NCBI GenBank assembly: GCA_032871835.1
Contig: CM065299.1
Coordinates: 83,829,652-83,893,651 of the forward strand
DNA: 64,000 bases
Reading direction: 5' to 3'
From: Dipteronia dyeriana
Lineage: Eukaryota; Streptophyta; Magnoliopsida; Sapindales; Sapindaceae
Shown: positions 21,619 through 33,126 of the stretch, piece after piece
Numbering within the stretch: position 1 is the first letter of the stretch
Layout of the letters: each line of letters begins with the position of its first letter
Made by a program: the position numbers and the translations under genes
Notes under the pieces: model-generated
Told to the model about the DNA's origin: nothing
What the model saw: the letters and a program-made list of their open reading frames with translations, nothing else
The model's database searches: none

Positions 21619-22143
21619 GGTAAGTCCGCCTTTTCTTTGTAGAAGTAATTTCCTTTTAATTTTATTTTAGTTTTGCTGTTTTTTCTTCTATCTTCTTTGT
21701 TATTGTTTTGTATTCATTTTGCATCACTCATCTCAATCATAAACTTCATCTACTTAAAAAAAAAAAACACTTGTAATCATTAATCATATTTTTGCATTTT
21801 AGTCATTCAATTTTTTATTTGCATTTTAGCTTAGATCTAGTTTGCATTTGCATATAAATCATTTTATTTTTTATTTTTGCATATCAGTCCCTGTAATTAT
21901 TGCATTTTCACTTTAGTCCCTATACTTATAATTATTTGCACTCTTACCCCAACACTTGTGTATATTTGCATTTACACCCCTAGAATTTTGCATCTTATTA
22001 TTTTCATTACTTTTTCTTTATTTCCTTCATTTTTGTGTATTTCACCTCCATGAACCCTTATTAAATTTGCATGAGACTTTGGTCTCGAACATCTAATGGT
22101 AGAATAATTAGGAGATCACAATCACCCACATTCATCAACAACA
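21619..22143 (+). other. Untranslated leader of the Athila-like element
   Basis: The leader is T-rich, with many TTTTATTT and TTGCATTT words, and has no coding frame. Long untranslated leaders before gag are usual in this lineage. Confidence 0.6.
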
Positions 22144-23226
22144 TGGCTGAAAACCCACATAGACATCAAACACGAAACTAAGCCAAGAACCTTTTAGACA
22201 ATATTGACAACATATCTCTACACAGCAACCATCCGCCTTATGTTGACCATGACCAACACATTAACCAAAATCCACCTAGAACTCTTAGAGACTATATGAA
22301 TCCCACACGTACTGGAGCACCTTCATGCATAGCTTTCCCAGCAAATGCAACACACTTTAATTTTAAACCGGGAATCATTCAACTTTTACCCAAATTTCAC
22401 GGTCTTGAATCTGAAAACCCATATTTGCATCTTAGGGAGTTTGAGGAAGTCTGTAACACTTGCACTGACCAAAATGTTAGTATGGATATAATCAGGCTTA
22501 AGTTTTTCCCTTTTCCCTTTTTCCTTAAAAGATAAGGCTAAAACTTGGTTACAAAATCTTAGGTCAGGATCAATCCAAACTTGGAATGATATGCAACAAC
22601 AGTTCTTAAAGAAATTTTTCTCACCTCATAGAACAAACTCTCTTAAAAGGAAAATCATTTCATTTTCCCAAAAACCTGGGGAAACACTTTACCACTGTTA
22701 GGATAGGTTCAAAGAGTTGTTTAATGTCTGTCCACATCACTGTTTTGAAACATGGAGGATAGTGTCACATTTCTATGAGGGACTCACACCCCAAGGTAGA
22801 CAAGTCATTGAAATGATATGTAATGGGGAGTTCAGTGACAAAAATCCTGAAGAAGCAATTGAATATCTTGATCATATCGCCGAAAGTGCTCAAAATTGGG
22901 ACACCATTGGTTCCTATGAGTCCATGAGCAAACCAAAACCATATTTATCTAGTGGAGGCATTTACAATCTTAGGGAAGATCATGACCTTCAAGCTAGATT
23001 CGCATCCCTAGCTAGGAAAGTTGAAACTTTAGAAACTAAAAAGAGTGAACATGTAAAATCTATACAAGAAATCGCATGCCATGTTTGTGATTCTAATGAT
23101 CATTTCACTCATAGTTGCCTAACTTTACCAGCCATAAAAGATTGCCTTTATGAACAAGCCAATGTTTTGTACACTTTCAAAAAGCCAAATTCTAACCCAT
23201 ACTCACAAACCTACAATCCTGGTTAA
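22144..23226 (+). pseudogene. Athila-like gag, broken
   Basis: The frame begins at the ATG at 22144 and has an early stop after about 13 codons. It resumes through RTLRDYMNPTRTGAPSCI and LLPKFHGLESENPYLHLREF, shifts frame near 22520, and has another stop near 22698. From 22717 it continues as LFNVCPHHCFETWRIV, FYEGLTPQGRQVIEMICNG and a CCHC-like knuckle CHVCDSNDHFTHSC. These blocks match Athila-type Gag in order. Gag would form the particle. At least two stops and one frameshift make it non-functional. Confidence 0.85.
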
Positions 23227-24020
23227 AGAAATCATCTTAACTTTAATTGGAGGAACAACAATCAAGCCCAATCTTCACAACCACCAGGTCTATCACATCC
23301 ATAAACACACCAGAATTTCCAAAACCCACAAGGTTATGCACCTTATGTCCTACCATCTAGGAAAAACTTTAAAGACACTTTGTACTCATTCATTGAGAAG
23401 CAAGAATCCATTAACAACCAAACTGCACAAACCTTGATAAATGTTAAAGATACTTTGGCAAAGATTGCTTCTACACTCACCATACAAGAAAAAGGTAAGT
23501 TTCCATCTCAACCACAACCAAATCCCAAGAGTCATTCAAGTTCCTATGATAATAACCAACGCCCAGATCATGTCAAATCAATTACACTCTTTATAGTGGT
23601 AAGGTCATCGAAAAACCTATTCTTGAATCTGGTAAAAATGATGATGAGTCATTTTCCAAGGGTAAGGAAGGGGTTGATGAAACCACTGTTAACGAAGAAA
23701 TAATTGAATCCCCACCTACACTTCCATATCCTCTAGCTCTTAAAAATTCACAGAAATTAATGCATCCCCCAGGGATTTTTGAAATTTTCAAACAGGTAAA
23801 GATCAATATCCCTTTGTTGGATGCAATCAAACAGGTACCTTCCTATGCCAAATTTTTGAGGGATCTGTGCACTGTGAAAATGAAGCATCAGGTAAGAAAG
23901 AAAGCCTTTATGGCTGAACAGGTAAGTTCCATTCTTTCCATTAAAAATGTTTTGAAATATAAGGATCCTGGCTATCCCACTATTTTCTACACAATTGGTA
24001 ACTGTAAAATTGAGCATGCT
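23227..24020 (+). pseudogene. Gag-protease linker of the Athila-like element, decayed
   Basis: Coding-like blocks in shifting frames include FKQVKINIPLLDAIKQVPSY and AKFLRDLCTVKMKH near 23760-23900. This is the conserved stretch between Gag and protease in Athila elements. Several frameshifts prevent a continuous frame. Confidence 0.7.
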
Positions 24021-24443
24021 TAACTTGACCTAGGTGCTAGTGTAAATTTGCTCACATACTCATTTTATCAGCGACTTAAACTTAGTGAGTTAAAGCCGAC
24101 TTCAACCACACTTTGTCTTGCTGATAGGTCAATTAAAATACCAAAAGAAATAGTGGAAGATGTGTTAGTATAAGTCGATAAATTTATCTACCCAGTAGAT
24201 TTTATTGTCTTGGAAACACAACCTGTGGTTAATTAGCACAAATCAATTCATGTTATATTGGGCCGACCATTTTTGGCTACTGCTAATGCCTTGATTAGTT
24301 GCAGGAATGGAATAATGAGCATGTCTTTTGGAAATATGGAAATTAAGCTTAATGTTTTCAACATGTCTAAGGAACCATTTGATGATGAAAATGTAGATGA
24401 AGATGTAGACATTATTGAAACCGTTGTTGAAGATCATGTTTAA
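24021..24443 (+). pseudogene. Athila-like aspartic protease, broken
   Basis: The active-site region reads LDLGASVNLLTYSF (D-x-G-A form) near 24026-24070. It is followed by LSELKPTSTTLCLADRSIK and the flap/second half VILGRPFLATANALI near 24250. At least two stops fall between the halves. The enzyme would cleave Gag-Pol. Confidence 0.8.
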
Positions 24444-24608
24444 AAGGATTCTTTTAACTCATCTGAATTTTGTTTGATCAATTCACCTGAGTTAAGCATG
24501 CATTCACATCTTGATGATTGTTTGTAGGTTGTCGAAGAAGAAGGAGACACTTCAGATTTTGAAGAATTGGAACAAACAGATGACGTGCCAGAAGAAAAAG
24601 CACCTTAA

Positions 24609-25433
24609 ATGGATTTGAAGCCCTTACATGAAGGACTTAAATATGCTTACCTTAGAGACAACCAGACCTACCCAATGGTAATCTCTTCTAACCTAACAAA
24701 AGAGCAAGAAGGTAAGTTGTTACATGTTTTAAAGAAAATTAAGAATGCAATTGGTTGGACTTTGAAAGATTTGAAAGGTATTAACCCATTGATTTGTTCA
24801 CATCGAATAAATTTAGAGGAAAATGCTAAAACATATCGACAACCCCAAAGAAGACTTAACCCATACATGAAAGAAGTTGTCAAGACTGAAGTCCTTAAAT
24901 TACTTGACGTGGGAATTATCTACCCTATCTTTGATAGTAAGTGGGTGAGTCTTACACAAGTTGTGCCAAAAAAATCTGGAATCACTGTTATTAAAAATGA
25001 AAAGGGTGAGTTAATTCCAACTCATATTCCATCTAGTTGGCGTATGTGCATTGATTATAGAAAATTAAATGATGCCACTAGAAAATATCATTTTTCCATT
25101 CCATTCCTTGACCAAATTTTAGAAAGAGTAGCAGGACGTCCCTACTACTGCTTTCTTGATGGGTATTCAGGATACTATCAAATTCCCATTACATTAGAAG
25201 ACCAAGAAAAAACCACATTCATATGTCCCTTTGGAACCTTTGCATTTAGAAGAATGCCATTTGATTTGTGTAATGCTCCGGCCATATTTCAACGATGCAT
25301 GCTAAGCATTTTTAGTGACATGATTGAACATTGTTTAAAGGTCTTTATGGATGATTTAACTGTGTTTGAGAATTCTTTTGATGAATGTCTAAATAATTTG
25401 GAAAGAGTCTTGAAACGTTGCATAGAAAAATGA
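24609..25433 (+). pseudogene. Athila-like reverse transcriptase, near-complete block
   Basis: A 274-residue open segment holds the RT palm and fingers in order: HRINLEENAKTYRQPQRRLN, WRMCIDYRKLNDATRKYHF, LDQILERVAGRPYYCFLDGY, TFICPFGTFAFRRMPFDLCN and the catalytic FMDDLTVF. It ends NLERVLKRCIEK* where intact relatives read on to RNase H. The catalytic Asp pair is preserved. It is part of a broken Pol, so it is scored as a pseudogene although this block itself is open. It reverse-transcribes element RNA in particles. Confidence 0.88.
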
Positions 25434-25463
25434 CTTATGCTTAACTAGGGAAAATGTCATAAT

Positions 25464-26486
25464 ATGACCACATCTGGAATTGTTTTGGGTCATGTTGTGT
25501 CATCTAATGGAATCGAGGTTGATAAGGCAAAAATTGAAGACATTTCAAAGTTACCATCACCACAAACTGTCAAAGATGTGCGGTCATTTTTAGGGCATAC
25601 AGGATTTTATAGGAGGTTTATTAAAGATTTCAGTGTCATATCTAAACCACTTTGTAACCTCTTATTAAAAGATGCAAAGTTTGAATGGACACAAGAGTGT
25701 CAAGAGTCCTTTAAAAAGATAATTGACCTTTTAACATCTGCTCCTATCATGCAATCCCCTGATTGGTCATTGCCTTTTGAATTGATATGTGATGCGAGTG
25801 ATTTTGTTGTTGAAGCTGTCTTAGGAAAAAGAAGAGAAGGTAAGCCTTTTGTGATTTATTACGCAAGTAAAACTTTGAATAGTGCACAAATGAATTACAC
25901 CACCACTGAGAAAGAATTATTTGCTGTGATATTTGCATTGGATAAATTTTGGTCATACTTGATTGGCGCTTCAACCATTGTTTTTACTGATCACGCTGCT
26001 TTGAAGTATTTAATGTCTAAACAGGATGCAAAGCCAAGATTGATTCGTTGGATTTTGTTGCTACAAGAATTCAAACTCACAATCAAGGACAAAAAAGGTG
26101 CCGAAAATGTCGTTGCAGACCATTTATCACGACTCACCGCTGAGTCGTCATTTGATAAAGCACCCATCAATGATTCTTTTCCTGATGATCTTTTATTCTC
26201 TATCATAACTTTGCCTTGTTATGTTGACATTGTTAATTATCTTGCAACAGGAATGATGCCACTCGATTGGAATGCACAGGACAAAAAGAAATTTTTGACC
26301 GAGGTAAAACGTTTTTACTGGGATGACCCGTACTTATTCAAATATTGTCCTGATCAAATTATTCAACGGTGTATTCCAAGCAATGAGGTAAGTAATGTCA
26401 TTGAATTTTGTCATTCTGAAGCATGTGGTGGTCATTTTTCGTCAAAGAAAACGGCTGCAAAAATCTTACAGTGTGGATTTTATTAA
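25464..26486 (+). pseudogene. Athila-like RT connection, RNase H and start of integrase
   Basis: The 340-residue open segment starts with [20 protein letters not shown]. It includes [18 protein letters not shown] and an RNase H block from [19 protein letters not shown] (catalytic Asp in CDAS) through [20 protein letters not shown] and [20 protein letters not shown]. It ends in the integrase H/zinc region ([20 protein letters not shown]). A stop at 26486 cuts the integrase. Confidence 0.87.
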
Positions 26487-27422
26487 CCCACCTTGTTTAA
26501 AGACGCTCATGCATTCTGTAAAACCTGTGAAAATTGTCAAAAGTTAGGATCCATTTTCTAGCGAAACATGATGTCTTTAAACCCCATTCTTGTCATTGAA
26601 ATATTTGATTGTTGGGGAATTGATTTTATGGGTCCATTTCCACCGTCATTTGGATTTTTGTACATTTTGGTTGCCGTTGATTATGTGTCAAAATGGGTCG
26701 AGGCAATTCTTTGTCGAAATAATGATCACAAAACAGTGATCAAGTTTTTAAAGGAAAATCTTTTGAGTCGATTTAGAATCCCTTGAGCCATTATCAGTGA
26801 TGTAGACAAACACTTTTGTAACAAACCTTTTGAGTCTTCAATGAAGAAATATGGAGTCACACACAAAATTGCTACACCATACCACCCTCAAACAAGTGGT
26901 CAAGTTGAGTTAGCGAATAGTGAGATAAAACATATCTTGCAGAAAACGGTTAACCCTGATCTAAAAGATTGGTCTATTAGACTAAATGATGCGCTTTGCG
27001 CTTACCGCACTGTATTCAAAACATCTTTGGGTATGTCTCCTTATCGTTTAGTTTATGGAAAACCTTGCCACTTACCTGTTGAACTTGAGAAAAAAGCATA
27101 TTGGGTCATTAAAGCTTTCAATTCTAACCTAAATGTTGCTGGTGAATTGCGCAAGTTGCAAATAAATGAACTTCAAGAATTAAGAAATGATGTGTACGAA
27201 AATGAAAAAATTCTTAAAGAAAAATCTAAAACCTTTCATGACAGACGAATTTCAAGAAGATCATTTGAAGTTGGTCAAAAGGTTTTGCTTTATAATTCTC
27301 GACTTCATTTATTTCCTAGCAAATTGAAATCAAAATGGAATGGTCAATTTGTTGTGAAACACGTGTATCCATATGGTGGCCTTGACATTGAGAATCCTAT
27401 GAATGATAATGTGTTTAAATAA
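26487..27422 (+). pseudogene. Athila-like integrase, broken
   Basis: The zinc part continues as HAFCKTCENCQK, then the catalytic core starts at [17 protein letters not shown] (first Asp). A stop follows SRFRIP, then [20 protein letters not shown] (second Asp) and [20 protein letters not shown] (catalytic Glu) follow. The C-terminal part contains [20 protein letters not shown] and [18 protein letters not shown]. The D,D35E residues are recognisable. Integrase would insert the cDNA; the stops disable it. Confidence 0.86.
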
Positions 27423-27728
27423 ATGGACAACGTGTGAAACCATTCTTAGAAAATACAGATTTTCAAAAAGACTCTACCGTCCTTTTTGACCCTTGTTACA
27501 AAGGTAAGTAAACAAATCTTTTTCTTTTGACTTTATTTGTGTTTGCAATTATTATTTTTGTTTTTGTTCGCTTTTACGTTTTGAATTTTTGCAGGATTAA
27601 TTTCTAGGTTCAATTTTTCTTGGTGTGTTTTGCTATATAACCCCGGTTAAGTGGCGGATAACGGTACTCCTTGACAATTCCAGTCGGTTTAATTCAGTTT
27701 CCCAAATAACTGGTCCCCAAAACAAGGC

Positions 27729-28280
27729 ATGGATGAAATTTTTATAAACCTGCGAAAATATTTTCCACTGTTGCCCCAAAATGCTCTGAAAAAGATTTAC
27801 AAAGCACGTTCTAAAAGATTACGCTTACTGATGATAAACAACAATCCTGTTGAAATTCTCTGGTTGATCGAAGTTAAGGTACGTCTAGCAGGTGGGTCTG
27901 CTAATTCATTTATATCTTACAGGCCTGGTTTTGGAAGAAGTAACCTTGCAAAAAAATGAAGAGCTAAGAAGTTAGGGGTTACTTGTCACAAATGTGCACG
28001 CACAACTTGCAACACAAGTTGTCGTTCTTTAGGAATGGTGTCTAATAATCGGGAAGATAAAATTTTATTCATTAGGCATGGTTTGCGTAGGGAGTCATTG
28101 GATAATATTCTAACGACTCTTGATGCACATCCTAGTGGATATGTGCAAATGACAATTGGCCGATTATGGCCACAATTTCGAAAATAACATGTACAATATA
28201 GTATTGGGAATCTGACTTTAAAAGACCCCGTTTGCCAATTTATAAGAAAATTTGATGGGAAGCATATCCCCAACCCATAG
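27729..28280 (+). pseudogene. Unrecognised accessory reading frame with cysteine cluster
   Basis: One frame runs from the ATG at 27729 to about 28280, interrupted by stops at 27957 and about 28186. It encodes about 184 residues. Blocks include MDEIFINLRKYFPLLPQNAL, a cysteine/histidine stretch VTCHKCARTTCNTSCRS, and RESLDNILTTLDAHPSGYVQ. The uninterrupted frame before and between stops suggests it was once a protein. It lies between integrase and the LOG-like gene, where Athila elements often have an env-like gene, but I see no signal peptide or membrane segment. CX2C plus CX3C spacing hints at metal binding (inference). Function unknown. Confidence 0.5.
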
Positions 28281-28579
28281 AGGGCGTTGAAACCGTTTCT
28301 AGACGTAAAACCAGAGGAAGATGTGAGCCAAAATCACAACTACCAGTAAATATTCTTTTGTTTTTATTATCTTTTTCCTTCCGTATTTAATTTCTTTTGT
28401 AATTAGTGTTTTTTACTTTTGATTTTTGAACCATTTGGATCTAATATCATTGACAAATACGCCACCCTATACATATAGGTGTATCATTGTGTTACCTTTT
28501 CAGGATCTATAGGCATTTGTTTTCCTTTTTGCTTCAAGCACTCATAAACATTCAAAATAAAAATTTAGAGAGTGCATAA

Positions 28580-29234
28580 ATGACATCACCTTCAATTAAA
28601 CGATTCACAAACATTTGTGTGTTTGGTGGCACTAACTATGGGAAATACAGAGAGTTTGTTGAGGTTGCAACTCATCTTGGTAAGGTTTTGGCTGAGAGAA
28701 AAATACACCTAGTGTATGGAGGAGGTCACTTGGGATTAATGGGGTGTGTTTCGTGAGCTGCACGAGATGGAGGTAGTCAAGTTTAGGGTATTGTCCCAAA
28801 ACTTATGGCCGCATCAGACATCATCGGAAAGAAAAACGACGAGGAGGTAGTTGTTTCAGGTATGCCTGAAAGATTGACTGTTATGTTACATCATGTTGAT
28901 GCGTTTAAAGCTTTGCCATGTGGTTTTGGAACCTTAGAAGAAATCTTTACAATGGCATCCTGGGCACAACTACACATCCATGGGAAACCCATCGGTTTGT
29001 TGAATGTTAATGAATTTTATGATGGTTTGCTTTCATTTCTTGATCATGCTTAGAAAAAATTATTACATTCCACCTTCAATCCGAAAAATCTTTATCTCTA
29101 CTTCAAGTCCTCATAAGCTGATTGACCAGTTACAAGCTTTCAATTATGAGCCAGATCCTTCAACCTCCAAAATCGATTGGTCCACTGATGAAGAGAACAA
29201 GAAACGCAGAATTGATCTGAATCTCAATTTGTGA
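28580..29234 (+). pseudogene. LOG-like: LOG-like cytokinin riboside 5'-monophosphate phosphoribohydrolase, captured and broken
   Basis: LOG enzymes release active cytokinin bases from cytokinin nucleotides in the cytosol and nucleus. From the ATG at 28580 one frame gives RFTNICVFGGTNYGKYREF, VLAERKIHLVYGGG and HLGLMG, then VVVSGMPERLTVMLHHVDAF, LPCGFGTLEEI, WAQLHIHGKPIGLLNV and FYDGLLSFLDHA. These are the LOG Rossmann-type motifs in order; the family PGGxGT motif has Cys for the first Gly. Stops occur at about 28754 and 28784, and a frameshift near 29050 is needed to join the C-terminal part (IPPSIRKIFISTSSPHKLID) that ends IDLNLNL. The total of about 217 residues is full length. Plant LOG genes normally have several introns; none is here, which points to capture through mRNA. 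It lies in sense orientation inside the Athila-like element. Confidence 0.88.
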
Positions 29235-30461
29235 TTGTCCCATGTTTTTAATGCATTTTATTTTCCTTTATTTTGTATTTCTTTTGTTGTTTTACAGGAT
29301 TTTGTTGTCTTTCAAGTTGTTCAGGTAATATCTTCTAAACCTTACCTCTTTCTAAAGACATTGGGGACAATGTCTAGTTCTGGTTGGGCGGAAGAGATAG
29401 TTGATTCAATAAATTTTGTTTTTTTAAAAAAAAAAAACTAACTTCTGACCTTTTTTTTCCTGTAAAGATGGTTGAGTAAGGAGATCTTTTAGATACTTCT
29501 GAGACGCATCTTTGTAGTTCTGATGCATTTTTTTTCCTCTCTTCTGACTATTCAAATGTATAAACTCTCCATTGTGATATCATTGACTAATCCTTTTGTT
29601 CATTAAGTCATCTTGAGAAATTTTTGGAACTATTCTAGACACACACGCATATTGACACGTGATTATGTGTAGTAAGTTGAGATTTTGCGATATTTAGCTC
29701 TGAAACATCATTCAAGGGTAACAACCAAAGGCAGTGGTCTTGTTTAAAAATATATTTAGTAATAATAATAATAATAATTTTATGTGTTGTGACCAAAACT
29801 CTTAATTAGTAGCCGGGCCTCATGCCTCAGTAAGCATAGAGTGTTCAAGCAAAACGGTGGAGTCTAGATAAGAATAAAGTACAGTTTCGCAGCTTCTTTA
29901 AATCGAGCAATTAAGTCTGAGGGGTGCTTCAACACCTAATGCCCTAAGACCAACTGGTTTGGGAGTCATTGACTCAAAGCTCGTTACACGGGTTAAAGAG
30001 AAAGCTTAAAGGAATTGTACTAAAAAAAAAAACATCTGCAATTCGAGTAATTAAGCCCGTAAGAGTGTTTTAACACTTAATGCCCTAAAGCTAATTGGTT
30101 TGGGAGTCATTGGCCTAAAGCTCGCTACATGGATTAAAGATGGAATGTTTGTTTCCAATTTTGTTATATTAAAAAAAAAACCAAAAAAAATATAAAAAGG
30201 AAAAAAGAAAAAAAAAACTACTGTCTAAGGAAGAAGCCCTGATGAGATTTCAGAATGAAAATGTTGTTTGATTTCAATTGAATTTCATAGTTATCGTGTT
30301 GATCTTTATTGAGCACAAGAAAGTTTGATTGATAACTCAATTGATGACTGATTGTCAAAGGGTGAGAAAAGAGGTATGGGAGAGTTTGTCTATTTAGTAG
30401 TTTAGAGATTTGAATTTGAGTTTTTACTATTTTCGCTTTAGTTGTTAGGGACTAGCAATAA
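29235..30461 (+). other. 3' non-coding region of the Athila-like element
   Basis: It contains an inverted repeat AGACATTG-GGGA-CAATGTCT (29356-29375), and a region around 29900-30140 where about 105 bp is repeated with a spacing near 141 bp (TTTGGGAGTCATTG, AAGCTCGCTACATGG). A-rich runs occur at 30010-30030 and 30170-30220. No coding frame is seen. Confidence 0.65.
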
Positions 30462-30474
30462 GCTGGTTGAGGGG
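30462..30474 (+). promoter_or_regulatory. Polypurine tract of the Athila-like element
   Basis: GCTGGTTGAGGGG directly precedes the 3' LTR start TGTTATTAAC. The position fits plus-strand priming, although the tract is short and interrupted by pyrimidines. Confidence 0.6.
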
Positions 30475-31689
30475 TGTTATTAACACTGAAAAGTTTATGT
30501 TTACTAAGGGATAATATTATAATTTTACACTTCCAATATGATTAATTCCCCAATTTAGACATAATTTCGTTTGCTCGCTTAAATAAATGTGTTGTGTAGT
30601 AATTAGTATATTTTTCTTTGTATTTCAGAGGTTATTCGATCAATTCAGAATTATGGAGAAGTCAATGGAGAAGTCAGATAGCAAAACAAACATCATTTTC
30701 AAGTTTAGAACGTCAAAAACAATAGGAAGACCACGAAGGGTATTTTTGTAATTTTGACTATTTACTGTTCACAGTTGATTTTCACTGTTCATGTTGATGT
30801 GGCACATTCCTATTGGCCCAAACTGTGAGTGCACCATACACGCGGTTGCAGAGAATCATATTCTAGAAGCTGGTGCACTGTTCACTATTCACTTCACGGA
30901 TGCGTACTGTTCACTTCACGGATGCGTTACTGTTCACTGATCACATGGCGAAATCTGGACACTCTATTCTAAATTCATCCGATGGTCAATTTTTATCCGT
31001 ATTTTGTATAAATAGGAGGCCTCTCCCCATAATTTTCATATTCTGAATCCAAATCTGATATTAGATTTGTGAAATTCTCTCTCTTTTGTTCTCAAATTCT
31101 CAGTTTAAATAAATTAATTATTTTCTAGTTAAATTATGTCTACCTAATTTTATATAGCTGGGGCGAAATGTGATACTGTTCATATGGGAAATATGATCCA
31201 ATTATGGTAAGTTTATTATTTTTATGTTTTCTCCCCTCTTATCTTTGTGGAGTTTTTGACTCACTGTAGATAGACAGATATTGTCTAGCACAGTGGGTAC
31301 TTTTACCAATATCTATCAGAGAGTGGTTTCTCCCCTCTGATGTTTGTGGAGTTTTTGACTCACTGTAGACAAACAGATATTGTCTAGCACAGTGAGTACT
31401 TTTACCCACATCTATCAGAGAGGGGTCAGTGGAGTGGAATACCATCCCATTAATCTGGACTAAATATTAATAATTGGGTTATAATCGAATTACCAACAGT
31501 GGATCCCTTAGCCTCAATATTAATTTTAATTGATTTTCATTTTATAACAAACTTAGCAATTAATCTAGATAATTAATTCTACAAGGACAAGTGAACAACC
31601 TCCTTGTGGTTCGACCCGGTCTTACCAGTTAATTTATTACTATGACACTCTAATACTTGGGAGTATAAACACTTCTTTAAGACCTGTCA
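30475..31689 (+). repeat. 3' LTR of the Athila-like element, 1215 bp
   Basis: It starts TGTTATTAACACTGAAAAG and ends AAGACCTGTCA, followed by the GTATT target duplication. It matches the 5' LTR with scattered substitutions and lacks one ~100-bp tandem unit. Confidence 0.88.
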
Positions 31690-33126
31690 GTATTCATGGC
31701 TGTCTGATAATAGACAGTCTCGAATAATACTTCCATTAGAATTTTTAAAAATTGTAAATTCATTAAAGTGATATGAAATCTTTACCAAAACATAAATAAC
31801 ACATATTAGGTTTGCAAATAAAAGTTTCAAAGTGAAATCATTCAAATAAATACTTTAAAAATATTTATACGTTTGGTTATTATAATCTGTCTAATACTGA
31901 ACAGATTGTAGAACCCGTTTTTGAAAATTCATATTTAATTTAATAAAACCCTAAAAATATTGAGATAAATTCTGGAACTGTTTTAACCTGTATTTAAAAT
32001 CTGTACCAAATTTAAACAAGTATAACATAGAAAAACATATTTTCGAATCTAGATCATACTACAAAAACTGATATTTTCAACAATACTGTTTTAAACTCAA
32101 AAATTCGTAAAAAATACAATACTCATTATTTTGAAACAAAACAAATTTATTTGGAACCCTTGGTAGTCTAGTTAATAATATCAAAACAAAAATCACAAAA
32201 ATATCATATATAAATTAACTATAAATTTAGTAATAATCACTGGTCAGCCCTAAATACAATGATATCAGAAGATGGGAGCTCAAAACTCACTATAATAAGC
32301 TTATAGGGTTACTACACAATCAAAACACTAATATTGATACCTCAAAACGTTTAAGAAATACAGAAAAACATTTAAAGCGAAAAAAAACACACCTTGAAAA
32401 CACCTTTCTTCTTCTTGCTTGAAACAAGTTTTTGTTAAAAGTATGAGAGTCTATTTTTTTTTCTCTTATTCTTTCCTCTCATTGGCCGTTCAAAAACATT
32501 TTAGGGTTATGTTTTTTTTCAAAGATATTAAAAGAGAAAACAAGAGCCTTTAAGTATAGGAGTTTTAAAAAAGGTAGGATTCCCAATCAAAATCTGAATC
32601 CCTATAATTATTTTATTATTAATATCATTTAAAAGAAAGAGTTATATAAGGAATAAAACACTTATTCAACTCTAAGTTTTATTTTAAAACACTAACCCCC
32701 ATAAAACTACATAAATTACAAAAACAAAATGTGTTTTTAAAATCTAAATGCTTAGGGAAACAAATATTCTAAAAATCAGAATTTGGGTCTTACATACAAT
32801 TTCACTGATTTTACTAAAATAGTCAAATCCCTTTAAATGTGGAATTGACTTATTTCAAATCACTACAAATGTGGAAATTGATTTATTTCAAATCCCTTTA
32901 AATGTGGAAATTGATTTATTTCAAATCATTGAAATTGACCTATTTCAAATCCCATGAAATTTATTTGTAATAATGCTAGAGAATTAATAGTCTACTGCCA
33001 AAATACTCAACCTTAATACCGGTTGATTTAGTTGTCTTAACAAAAAGAAACTGAATGAATGTGTTCCTATTTATATTAATATTATTATTAACACTAATAA
33101 AGAATGAATAAAATTTGGGTCTTACA

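Larger units (their letters stand above)
20243..31689 (+). mobile_element. Athila-like Ty3/gypsy retrotransposon carrying a captured LOG gene
   Basis: LTRs 20243-21594 and 30475-31689 start TG and end CA and are flanked by GTATT (20238-20242 and 31690-31694). The interior has a TGGCGCC primer site, gag, protease, reverse transcriptase, RNase H and integrase in Gypsy order. It continues with an unrecognised reading frame, a LOG-like gene and a polypurine tract. Gag and pol wording (CHVCDSNDHFTHSC, FMDDLTVF) fits the Athila/Tat branch. Length is 11.4 kb. All open reading frames are interrupted. It sits inside the left LTR of the Gypsy-like element. Confidence 0.9.
15793..33126 (-). repeat. Left (3') LTR of the Gypsy-like element, interrupted twice
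   Basis: Native pieces are about 15793-16499, 19567-20242 and 31690-33126, together about 2.8 kb. They match the right LTR at 36549-38925 in order. Insertions are the gag-protease element at 16500-19566 and the Athila-like element at 20243-31689. The left copy keeps about 430-460 bp around 16350-16499 and 19567-19885 that the right copy has lost. Confidence 0.85.

Noticed and set aside
31239..31445. Minus-strand frame with repeated peptide in the Athila 3' LTR
   Set aside because: It is the antisense of the tandem ~98-bp LTR units.
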